From DASRDR01 sp963812945 [NCBI: uncultured Candidatus Rokubacteria bacterium] (GTDB lineage Bacteria; Methylomirabilota; Methylomirabilia; Rokubacteriales), in NCBI GenBank assembly GCA_963812945.1, contig CAWEXD010000009.1, positions 1 to 43,704 on the forward strand: a DNA stretch of 43,704 nucleotides, read 5' to 3'. The position numbers and the translations under genes were made by a program. The notes below the pieces were generated by a model. That model saw nothing but the letters and a program-made list of their open reading frames with translations. It did not search any database and was not told the origin of the DNA. Each line of letters begins with the position of its first letter. Positions within the stretch are counted from its first letter, which is position 1. Positions 32,106-38,881 of the stretch are shown piece after piece.

Positions 32106-32909
32106 CTAGGACGGGTTGGCGCGGGACGCGCGCCGCCGCCCCTCGATCCGGACCCGGCGGTGCGGCGTCTCACCATTCCCGTGTGCGCTCTCGGCGCCGC
32201 GCGGATCAGGGTTGCCGGTGCACCGAGAGGCTCTGTCGGCTGCGGCAGGCATCGGGCCCGCGACCGAGAGTCGCCCCGCGGTGAGCCGCACGTCGCCCGT
32301 GACCCGAAGCGAGCTCAGGGGCCCGAGCGACCAGAGCGTGACGGTGCCGGCAACGCGGCCCGACACCTTGACCAGGCCGACGCGAAGCGAGGGCGCGTGC
32401 CAGCCTGCGACGAACGTGACGGAGCGGGTCATACCTTGGGCGCGCGCGGCCTCGAGTCGCCGGATGCTGGCGAGGTGATGGATTCCTCGCGCCCGGTAGG
32501 CAGGGAGCGTGAAGGCCTCGACGACGAGGGTGTCGCCTTCCATCGGTGAGAACACGGCGCCGAGGAACGGAAGGTAGGCGGGATCGTTGGTGTCCCAGCG
32601 GTAGTAGACAAGCATGGGGCCCAACCAGCCGAGGAGACATTCCTGGCCCTCGCGCAGCCGCCGTCGGATCTCGCCCGAGGAGAGGCTCGAATTCATCGCA
32701 CGGAGGTGCCTGATGCCTCCGTCGTCCAGGGGCGCCCAATGGAGGTCCCCGAGGCCGCCACGGGACGCGTCGGTGAAGCGCGGTGCGGCCAGATCGCGGA
32801 CGATTGCCACGTAGTCCCGACGTATGGCCCACCGTGGGGCCAGCGTCAGGACGCGATGGAGGCCGAGGATGGCCCGGGCCTCGAGGAATCGACGCCACAG
32901 GTCTGCCAC
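32106..32909 (-). CDS. GNAT-like acetyltransferase
   Basis: The 267-residue protein starts ADLWRRFLEARAILGLHRVL and contains LRAMNSSLSSGEIRRRL, LVVEAFTLPAYRARGIHHLA (acetyl-CoA-type loop with RARG) and ARAQGMTRSVTFV. This is a GNAT-fold protein in the style of polysaccharide-biosynthesis acetyltransferases. Its last 20 residues (HRRVRIEGRRR...) are the same as the end of the DHPS-like gene upstream, and a 30-bp DNA repeat underlies this. The gene appears to be inserted between the DHPS-like gene and the lipoprotein, bounded by that repeat. Its C-terminal tail is borrowed from its neighbour. Confidence 0.6.
   Translation of the reverse strand: MADLWRRFLEARAILGLHRVLTLAPRWAIRRDYVAIVRDLAAPRFTDASRGGLGDLHWAPLDDGGIRHLRAMNSSLSSGEIRRRLREGQECLLGWLGPMLVYYRWDTNDPAYLPFLGAVFSPMEGDTLVVEAFTLPAYRARGIHHLASIRRLEAARAQGMTRSVTFVAGWHAPSLRVGLVKVSGRVAGTVTLWSLGPLSSLRVTGDVRLTAGRLSVAGPMPAAADRASRCTGNPDPRGAESAHGNGETPHRRVRIEGRRRASRANPS
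32133..32162. repeat. 30-bp direct repeat copy 1
   Basis: These 30 bases (CCGCCGCCCCTCGATC... to GGCGGTG) are identical to 32980-33009. They encode the same VRIEGRRR residues at the end of two neighbouring genes. Confidence 0.9.
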
Positions 32910-32961
32910 GCCATGTCCTCCGGCGCGCCAAGCCCGGAGCTTTGGCGCACCCCGCCCCGCC

Positions 32962-34344
32962 CTAGGGCTCTCGCGGTCTCCGCCGCCCCTCGATCCGGAC
33001 CCGGCGGTGAGACGTGTCCTCGCGCTCCGGCGTCAGGTACCCCCAGCGGAGTGGCTGCTCCTGCACGTAGGTCTTCCCGAGGAGAAGTGCCAGGCGGGCC
33101 TTCATCAGCTCCTTGCCGAGGTAGAACGCGTGGCCGGGGTCCTGCACGGGGAGCTGCTCGAAGAGCGTCTGGATGTCCGTCCCGCTGACGAACAGCGTGT
33201 TGTTGAAGACGCAGATGGCGTCGCGCGTCGTGGCGATCCGGAAGTTCGGGTCCGTGATCGCCCCGTGGAGGGCGCGGAGCTCCGCCTCCGTGTAGTACTT
33301 GGGGCGGGCGTCCTTGACGGTGAGCAGCCGGTCGTCGATGTGCTTGGGGAGGACGCCGCGGTGACGCGCCGCGTACATGAGGCGGCGCGCCACGTCGACC
33401 TCCCGGACCGCGCCCCGCGCCCACGGGATCACCTCGGTCGTGAGCACGTGCCGGATGCCCAGCTCCTGGCAGAACCCGATCAGGAGCGCGTTCATCCCGG
33501 TCGTGTCGGCGTCGGTCAGCTCGGTGATGTTGCCGATCCCCATCAGCATCTCGGCCCCGGGGTGCCGCGCCCGCACCTGCACGTACCGGTCGAGCGCCGC
33601 GGCGAACCCGAAGCCGACGGGCTCGATCACCGGATCGACGATGCAGGGGCGGCCCAGCGCCTCCAGGTGGGCGATGGTCCGGTCCAGGGAGTCGAGATCC
33701 TGCGGGGTGTCCGGGATGAGGACCGGGGTGGCCCGGAGCTGGGCGGCCACCGGGAGGTTCTGGCTGTTGAGGCTCAGCACGTAGTCGACGCCGGCCCGGT
33801 CGGCGGCGAAAATCTCGGCGGGATCGAGGGTGTCGATGCTCAGGCGGAAGCCTCGCTCCTTGAGGAGGCCGACGACGCCGGCGACGTCGTCGAACTTCCG
33901 GTCGAGCGAGCAGCCGAGGTCGACGACGTCGGCGCCGCCCTGCCGGTAGTAGTCGGCCGCGCGCACGACCTCCTCGCGTGACAGGTACGGCACGTTGTTG
34001 ATCTCGGCGAAGATCAGGATGTCGTGGGCGCCGTACTCCTCCTTCAGGGTCGCCTGCCCGAAGTGCTCGGGCAGGTCGCGAAGGTCGGCGGGACCCTTCT
34101 CGGCCGGCACGCCCCAGCGGTCCTCGATCGCCCGCACGTCGCCTTCGCACAGGCCCGGGATGACGATGCGCTCCGAGCCCGCGACGCCGGTGAGGTGCTT
34201 CGCGATCCAGGAGGTCGTCATCAGCGCGGCGACCGTGATGCGGAGGACCGCCACCTCGTGGGGAAAGTCGGGCGCCATGCGCGCGAGCGTCGCGCGGAGG
34301 GCGGGCTCGGCGAGCTTGCCCGTGACGAACAGCGTCGTGGGCAC
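32962..34344 (-). CDS. Dihydropteroate-synthase-like protein of the H4MPT island (DUF6513-type)
   Basis: The ~460-residue protein opens TTLFVTGKLAEPALRATLAR and holds a TIM-barrel DHPS-like part with GGADVVDLGCSLDRKFDD, LSIDTLDPAEIFAADRAGV and YVLSLNSQNLPVA. C-terminally it has AITDPNFRIATTRDAICVFN. In bacteria this type is restricted to H4MPT/methanofuran gene sets and probably joins a pterin diphosphate to an aromatic amine, as DHPS does for folate. The GTG at 34344 begins the conserved region. A TTG at 34386 overlapping the PCD stop would add 14 residues and couple the genes. Confidence 0.8.
   Translation of the reverse strand: MPTTLFVTGKLAEPALRATLARMAPDFPHEVAVLRITVAALMTTSWIAKHLTGVAGSERIVIPGLCEGDVRAIEDRWGVPAEKGPADLRDLPEHFGQATLKEEYGAHDILIFAEINNVPYLSREEVVRAADYYRQGGADVVDLGCSLDRKFDDVAGVVGLLKERGFRLSIDTLDPAEIFAADRAGVDYVLSLNSQNLPVAAQLRATPVLIPDTPQDLDSLDRTIAHLEALGRPCIVDPVIEPVGFGFAAALDRYVQVRARHPGAEMLMGIGNITELTDADTTGMNALLIGFCQELGIRHVLTTEVIPWARGAVREVDVARRLMYAARHRGVLPKHIDDRLLTVKDARPKYYTEAELRALHGAITDPNFRIATTRDAICVFNNTLFVSGTDIQTLFEQLPVQDPGHAFYLGKELMKARLALLLGKTYVQEQPLRWGYLTPEREDTSHRRVRIEGRRRPREP
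32980..33009. repeat. 30-bp direct repeat copy 2
   Basis: Identical to 32133-32162 over 30 bases. It lies inside the 3' end of the DHPS-like gene; the two copies are 847 bases apart and bracket the GNAT-like gene. Confidence 0.9.
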
Positions 34345-34382
34345 GCGGCCGGGGGCCCGCGGCCGCTCGCGGTCGGCTTTGC

Positions 34383-34763
34383 TCAAGCGGGCTTGTCCGG
34401 ACTGCCGCCCTTCACCCACTTGTTGGGCGTGCCCTCCATGTGCGAGTCCGCGGCGGGCCGCCACAGCGCCGCGTCCTCGATCCGCCGGGCGAGCGCGAAG
34501 TCGCGGTCGGTGACCCCGTTGGCGGAATGCGTGCGGAGCTTCACCCACACCTTGCCCCACGTCACCTCGAGGTCGGGATGGTGGTACGCCGCCTCGGACA
34601 GGAAGCCGATCGTGTTCACGAGGGCGAGCGTGGTCAGCCAGCCGTCCGTGTTGTATTTTCGGCGGATCCAGCGGCCCTCGTACCACCAGCCCGGCAGCTC
34701 GGCGGGGAGCCGCCGCTCGATCTCGTCGTCGGCCAGGACGGGGAGCTTCTTCTCTTCCGCCAT
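34383..34763 (-). CDS. Pterin-4a-carbinolamine dehydratase-like protein
   Basis: The 126-residue protein has the PCD core GWWYEGRWIRRKYNTDG, LSEAAYHHPDLEVTWGKVWV (catalytic HH-P motif) and RTHSANGVTDRDFALARRI. PCD/DcoH dehydrates 4a-hydroxy-pterins or acts as a pterin-binding protein. Homologues are common in bacterial H4MPT clusters, where they have been suggested to act in H4MPT synthesis. It lies between the SDR and DHPS-like genes on the same strand. Confidence 0.9.
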   Translation of the reverse strand: MAEEKKLPVLADDEIERRLPAELPGWWYEGRWIRRKYNTDGWLTTLALVNTIGFLSEAAYHHPDLEVTWGKVWVKLRTHSANGVTDRDFALARRIEDAALWRPAADSHMEGTPNKWVKGGSPDKPA

Positions 34764-34857
34764 CGGGCACCTCCTGCGGAACCGGGCTCCGCCGATCTGT
34801 GTGAGTCCTGGAGACCCCCGGCCGCGCGCCGGCAGGCGAGGTCTCGCGGGCTCGGCC

Positions 34858-35649
34858 TCAGGCCATCACGACTCCTCCGTTCACCGCCAGCGTCTGACCC
34901 GTGATGAACGCGGCCTCGGCCGAGGCGAGGAACGCGACCGCCCCGGCCACGTCGTCGGGCGTGCCGGGGCGCCCGAGCGGCGTCGCCTCCGCGACGCGGC
35001 GCTGGACCTCGGCGCCCGCGCCGTCGAGCCACCGGGTGCGGATCCATCCGGGCGCCACCACGTTCACCCGCACCTCCGGCGCGAACTCCCGGGCGAGGCT
35101 CCGGCTCATCGCCGCGACGCCGCCCTTGGCGGCGGCGTAGATCGCGGCGGTCTGGTTCCCCATACCGTGGGCCACGTGATCCCACGAGAAGTTCACGATC
35201 GCCCCGCCGCCGTCACGGCGCATCGCGACCGCCGCGGCCCGCGAGCAGAGCCACGTGCCCTTGAGGTCGACGGCCATCACCTCGTCCCACTGGCGCTCGG
35301 CCGGCCACGCGCGCGCCTCGCCGGTGAGGATGTCGGCGCCCGCGTTGTTGACCCACGCGTCGACGCGCCCGAAGGCCGCGAGCGCCGCTCCGAGCAGGCC
35401 CTCGACCTCCGCGGACCGCGAGACGTCCGCCCGAACGGCGAGCGCCACGCCGCCGGCCGCCCGGATCTCGGCCACCAGGGTGTCCGCCAGCTCGGGCGAG
35501 CGCGCGTGGTTGACGACGACCCGTGCGCCCTCGCGAGCGAGGGTCAGGGCGATCGCGCGTCCGATCCCCCGGCTCGCGCCGGTGACGACCGCTGCCTGTC
35601 CCCCGAGACGTCTCGCGGGAAGGGGGGTGCTCGGTTGTCGCGGTTCCAC
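34858..35649 (-). CDS. Short-chain dehydrogenase/reductase in the H4MPT island
   Basis: The 263-residue protein is a classical SDR: VTGASRGIGRAIALTLA (TGxxxGxG), VNNAGADILT (NNAG), catalytic Ser in VNFSWDH, and YAAAKGG (YxxxK). NHARS after β2 suggests an NADP preference. It is divergent from mfnB, with only 23 bp between, and upstream of PCD. No dihydromethanopterin reductase of the DHFR type is seen, so this SDR is a candidate for that step or for another pterin reduction; that is inference from position only. Confidence 0.75.
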   Translation of the reverse strand: MEPRQPSTPLPARRLGGQAAVVTGASRGIGRAIALTLAREGARVVVNHARSPELADTLVAEIRAAGGVALAVRADVSRSAEVEGLLGAALAAFGRVDAWVNNAGADILTGEARAWPAERQWDEVMAVDLKGTWLCSRAAAVAMRRDGGGAIVNFSWDHVAHGMGNQTAAIYAAAKGGVAAMSRSLAREFAPEVRVNVVAPGWIRTRWLDGAGAEVQRRVAEATPLGRPGTPDDVAGAVAFLASAEAAFITGQTLAVNGGVVMA

Positions 35650-35663
35650 CCGACTACTATAAT
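35635..35663 (+). promoter_or_regulatory. mfnB promoter
   Basis: TTGTCG (35635-35640) and a consensus TATAAT (35658-35663) are 17 bases apart. The ATG of mfnB is 9 nt after the -10. On the other strand the same bases read TATAGT, about 5 nt from the SDR start codon, so both genes may share overlapping -10 elements. Confidence 0.75.
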
Positions 35664-35672
35664 GCGGCTCCG

Positions 35673-36392
35673 ATGCGCCTTCTGGTCAGCGTCGTGGATG
35701 CGTTGGAGGCACGGGTGGCGGCCGCGGCCGGCGCCGACGTCATCGACGTCAAGGACCCGTCCCGGGGCGCCCTCGGCGAGGCGGCGCCGCACGTCGTGCG
35801 CGCCGTGCGGGACGCCACCCCGGCGCACCTGCCGGTGAGCGCGGCGCTCGGGGACGGGCCCTTCACGCCCGCCGGCGCGGCGGACCTCGCCGGCGCGTCG
35901 GCGGCGAGCGGGGCGGCGTTCGTGAAGCTCGGCCTTCGCGACACCTCGCTCAGGGCGGCGTCCGCGAGCCTCCGCGCCGCGCGGGCGCGCCTGCCCGAGG
36001 GCGTCCGGCTGGTGGTGGCCGGGTTCGCCGACTTCGCCCGCGCCGGCGCGCCGCCGCCCCGCGACCTGCCGGCCCTCGCGGCCGCCGCGGGCGTGGACGG
36101 CTGTCTCCTCGACACCGCGGTGAAGGACGGGCGGGGGCTCTTCCACTGGCTCGACGACGCCGAGCTCCTGGCGTTCGTCGAGTCCTGCCGCCGCCACGGG
36201 CTCTTCTCGGCCCTGGCGGGCTCGCTCACGGTCGAGGACCTGGCGCGCCTCGGCCCGATCGGCCCGGACCTGGTCGGCGTTCGCGGCGCCGCGTGCGTGG
36301 GGGACCGGGTCGGCGGGCGTGTCGACGCCGAGCGCGTCCGCGCCCTCGTCCGGGCGCGAGGAAGCCGGCCGACGGCCGGTCTCCTGGCCTGA
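35673..36392 (+). CDS. mfnB: (5-formylfuran-3-yl)methyl phosphate synthase
   Basis: The 239-residue TIM-barrel enzyme joins two glyceraldehyde-3-phosphate molecules to form the furan ring of methanofuran. Catalytic lysines are at the expected places: Lys27 (DVIDVKDPSRGALG), Lys85 (AFVKLGL) and Lys151 in DTAVKDGRGLF, with Asp147. It is the only methanofuran gene here on the plus strand besides the HisA-like gene and diverges from the SDR. Its 3' end overlaps the convergent mfnE reading frame by 167 bases. Confidence 0.93.
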   Translation: MRLLVSVVDALEARVAAAAGADVIDVKDPSRGALGEAAPHVVRAVRDATPAHLPVSAALGDGPFTPAGAADLAGASAASGAAFVKLGLRDTSLRAASASLRAARARLPEGVRLVVAGFADFARAGAPPPRDLPALAAAAGVDGCLLDTAVKDGRGLFHWLDDAELLAFVESCRRHGLFSALAGSLTVEDLARLGPIGPDLVGVRGAACVGDRVGGRVDAERVRALVRARGSRPTAGLLA

Positions 36393-37041
36393 CCACGCCC
36401 AGGGCGCCGCCCGTCTCGATCAGGCGCGCGATCCGGTGCGGCAGGTGGCCGCGGACGAGCCAGCACCCGATCGCGGGCTCCAGGGCCCGGCGGAAGTACG
36501 GATCCACCACGCCCGCGAAGACATCGAGCGCGATCCGCCGGACGTGCGGGGGCATGCTCTGCGGCCCGCGGTCGGGGCCGATGAACCCATCCTGGTGCTT
36601 CACGAGCATGATGCGCCGGACGCGCAGGGTCCGGGCGAACCAGGCGGCGATCGAGTCCGAGGTCACGTCCCAGGAGTGGGGGAGCGGGTCGGCCCGCCGG
36701 AGCCAGGCTGACGGCGCCAGCACGTTCAGCCCGCCAGGCGAGAGCTCGCGCCGGCTCCGCACCAGCCTCGCGCGGGGAGCGAGATGCGCCAGGAGGTGGC
36801 CGTACTGGTCCATGGCCAGGATGGCCATCCAGTGGGCGGCCGAATCGCCGAGCCGGAAGCGCCGGTCGGCAAGGCGCACCGCGTCCGCGAAGCTTCCGCC
36901 GCCGGGGACCACGACGATCCAGTGTCGCCGCGCGGTGGCGGCCAGGGTCTCCATGAGGCGGCGAAGGTGCGTGGGCCGCGCGCCCAGGCTCCCCCCCACC
37001 TTGACCACCCAGTCTGGGGTCAGACTTTGACTTCGGGACAT
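36226..37041 (-). CDS. mfnE: [5-(Aminomethyl)furan-3-yl]methyl phosphate kinase
   Basis: The amino-acid-kinase-fold protein has VVKVGGSLG, a second WIVVVPGGGSFADAVR and IMLVKHQDGFIGPD. MfnE adds a second phosphate to aminomethylfuran phosphate before coupling to tyramine. The listed ATG at 37041 lies inside an inverted repeat; the GTG at 37008, directly at VKVGGSLG, may be the original start. The C-terminal ~60 residues are Arg/Gly/Pro-rich, antisense to mfnB, and probably not functional. Confidence 0.82.
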   Translation of the reverse strand: MSRSQSLTPDWVVKVGGSLGARPTHLRRLMETLAATARRHWIVVVPGGGSFADAVRLADRRFRLGDSAAHWMAILAMDQYGHLLAHLAPRARLVRSRRELSPGGLNVLAPSAWLRRADPLPHSWDVTSDSIAAWFARTLRVRRIMLVKHQDGFIGPDRGPQSMPPHVRRIALDVFAGVVDPYFRRALEPAIGCWLVRGHLPHRIARLIETGGALGVVRPGDRPSAGFLAPGRGRGRARRRHARRPGPPRTRRRERRPGPGRSGRGAPGPRP

Positions 37042-37090
37042 TTTCGTGACGCCACTGGCTCGACTTGTCCGGAAGTCAAAGTCTGACCCC
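37016..37090. repeat. REPIN/MITE-like inverted repeat between mfnF and mfnE
   Basis: GGGGTCAGACTTTGACTTC (37016-37034) is repeated as its exact reverse complement at 37072-37090. One mismatch and five more pairs extend each arm to about 25 bases around a loop of about 25. Arms of this size and sequence resemble REP-type dispersed repeats. The right arm supplies the TGA of mfnF and the left side supplies the ATG of mfnE. Confidence 0.9.
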
Positions 37091-38104
37091 GTCGAGGGCG
37101 AGCCAGGCGACCGCGACGGCCGGCGCGACGGTGCCCACGTCGACCTCGAGCACGCCGGCGAGATCCTGCGCCGGCATCCCGGCCCGCTCGGCCGCCCGGC
37201 GCGCGAGAAAGCTGCCGAGCCCGGTCGCGATCACGGGCGCCGGTCGCGCGAGGCGTCGCGCGACCTGGTGGAGGGCGCCGGCGATCTCCGCCACCTGCGC
37301 CTCGGCGACCGCCTCCGCGATGGCGCGGATCTCCCCGGCCAGGAGCATCTCGCCATCGGCGCACACGACTCGCGCCAGTCGCTCGCCGGCGAACTCCGCC
37401 GTGGGGGGGCGGCCATCCGGCGTCGGGGAGGTGTAGTCGGCCGCCGACAACGACCCCAGTAGCACGTGGACGTCGCCGCTCACCGCGAAGAGCTCCGAGG
37501 CCACGGGACACGCCCCGCCTCGGAACGGGACGCGGCGGACGATGGCGGCGACGTTGGTGCGGAGCACGCCCGTGTAGACCAGCTCCCCCGCGGAGAGCCG
37601 TTCGGGATCGGTCCGGCCGGTGGCGATCACACGCCCCCCGGCCACCGGAGTCACGTCGGTGGTGGTGGAGCCGATGTCCACCAGGAGCGCGTCGGGCACG
37701 AATCCTCCGACCAGCATCGCGGTGGCCAGCCAGTTGGAGGCGGCGGCGTCGAGCGGATGCGCCCGCGCGGTCGCCGTGTCCACGAAGGCGCCGGCGGTGG
37801 TGAACACGCGGACCGGCGCCCGCGACACGGCCTCCACGGCGTCGAGCACGAAGCCGACGCCCTCGCGCTTCGTCCGGAACACGTCGGACAGCTCCGCGGT
37901 CATCGTCACCGCGACCAGCTCGGCCGCCGGCAGCCCGGCGGCGAGCGCGCGGAGCACGTCCGGCAGGGCGTGCTTGTCGCGCCAGATCTCGAAGGGGCGG
38001 CTGGCCGTCTCCACCGTCCGCCCGCTCGCGCCCGCCTCGACGACGGCGGCCTTGACGTTGGCGCCGCCCACGTCCCAGCCGAGCACCCGGCTCGCACCTC
38101 CCAC
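37076..38104 (-). CDS. mfnF: MfnF-like H4MPT-linked C1-transfer/methanofuran synthesis protein (ASKHA)
   Basis: The 342-residue protein starts RVLGWDVGGANVKAAVVEAG and has VDIGSTTTDVTPVAGGRV and TGVLRTNVAAIVRR, the ASKHA nucleotide-binding layout of the hydantoinase-like COG1548 family. MfnF joins the aminomethylfuran diphosphate with γ-glutamyltyramine. The protein ends DGVRL, and these last codons and the stop lie in the inverted repeat, so the native C-terminus may be altered by a few residues. The start is GTG at 38104 or, with GGAGG nearby, GTG at 38086. Confidence 0.83.
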   Translation of the reverse strand: MGGASRVLGWDVGGANVKAAVVEAGASGRTVETASRPFEIWRDKHALPDVLRALAAGLPAAELVAVTMTAELSDVFRTKREGVGFVLDAVEAVSRAPVRVFTTAGAFVDTATARAHPLDAAASNWLATAMLVGGFVPDALLVDIGSTTTDVTPVAGGRVIATGRTDPERLSAGELVYTGVLRTNVAAIVRRVPFRGGACPVASELFAVSGDVHVLLGSLSAADYTSPTPDGRPPTAEFAGERLARVVCADGEMLLAGEIRAIAEAVAEAQVAEIAGALHQVARRLARPAPVIATGLGSFLARRAAERAGMPAQDLAGVLEVDVGTVAPAVAVAWLALDGVRL

Positions 38105-38111
38105 TGCGTGC

Positions 38112-38117
38112 TATCCT
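38112..38117 (+). promoter_or_regulatory. -10 element for the HisA-like gene
   Basis: TATCCT ends 8 nt before the ATG at 38126. No good -35 is seen. The divergent mfnF start is only 21 nt away. Confidence 0.4.
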
Positions 38118-38125
38118 CCCCCGCG

Positions 38126-38881
38126 ATGCGCCCGACCGTGCGCGTGATCCCGGTGCTCGATCTCAAGGGCGGCGTGGCCGTGCACGCGGTGCGCGGCGAG
38201 CGCCACGCCTACCGGCCGGTCGAGAGCGTGCTCTCCGCCTCGGCGGAACCCGTCGCGCTCGCCCGGGCCTTCCACGAGCGCCTCGGCTCGGATGCGTGCT
38301 ACGTGGCGGACCTCGACGCCATCGCCGGCGCCGGCGACCACGGTGCGGTCATCGGGACGATCGCCGCGCTCGGCCTGTCGGTCTGGCTCGACGCGGGCGT
38401 GGCGACGGCGGACGACGCGCGCCGCGCCGTCCTGTGCGGCGCCTCGCGCGTGATCATCGGGACCGAGACGCTCCGGGACGCGCGCGACTTGCCGGCGATG
38501 GCGGAAGCCGTGAGGGCAGCCGGCCGGGGGCGGGCAGACTGCATCCTGAGCCTGGACCATCGCGACGGTCAGCTCCTCGGCGGCGCGCCGGCCGTGGCCG
38601 CGGCCGGCCCGGCGGATCTGGCGGCCACCGCCTGGGCGGCGGGCATCCGCGCGTTCATCGTGCTGGACCTCGCGAGGGTCGGGGCCCGGACCGGTCCGCC
38701 GGTGGAGACGGCCCGCCCGTACCGCGAGCATCTGCCGGACGCGGAGATCGTGCTGGGCGGCGGGGTGCGGGACCGGGAGGACCTCCGCGCCCTCGCGAGC
38801 GCCGGATATCACGGGGTCCTGGTCGGGACGGCGCTCCACACCGGCGTGCTCGGGCCCGAAGACCTGGTCCCGGCCGGCTAG
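38126..38881 (+). CDS. HisA/HisF-related TIM-barrel protein of the C1 island
   Basis: The 251-residue protein begins RVIPVLDLKGGVAVHAVRGE, with LDLKGG where HisA has the first phosphate site. It has VADLDAIAGAG, WLDAGVATADDAR and VLGGGVRDREDLRALA with GVLVGTALHTG at the second phosphate site. It resembles HisA but sits in the H4MPT/methanofuran island rather than a his operon; homologues recur in such islands with no assigned step. Its stop overlaps the convergent stop of folK-mptA (CTAG). Confidence 0.82.
   Translation: MRPTVRVIPVLDLKGGVAVHAVRGERHAYRPVESVLSASAEPVALARAFHERLGSDACYVADLDAIAGAGDHGAVIGTIAALGLSVWLDAGVATADDARRAVLCGASRVIIGTETLRDARDLPAMAEAVRAAGRGRADCILSLDHRDGQLLGGAPAVAAAGPADLAATAWAAGIRAFIVLDLARVGARTGPPVETARPYREHLPDAEIVLGGGVRDREDLRALASAGYHGVLVGTALHTGVLGPEDLVPAG

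Noticed and set aside
36226-36392. C-terminal tail of MfnE as a functional extension
   Set aside because: Its Arg/Gly/Pro-rich composition is what antisense reading of mfnB gives; no conserved residues are seen.
37016-37090. Intrinsic terminator between mfnF and mfnE
   Set aside because: The arms are long and exact with a large loop and no T-tract; a dispersed inverted repeat fits better, although it may still affect transcription.
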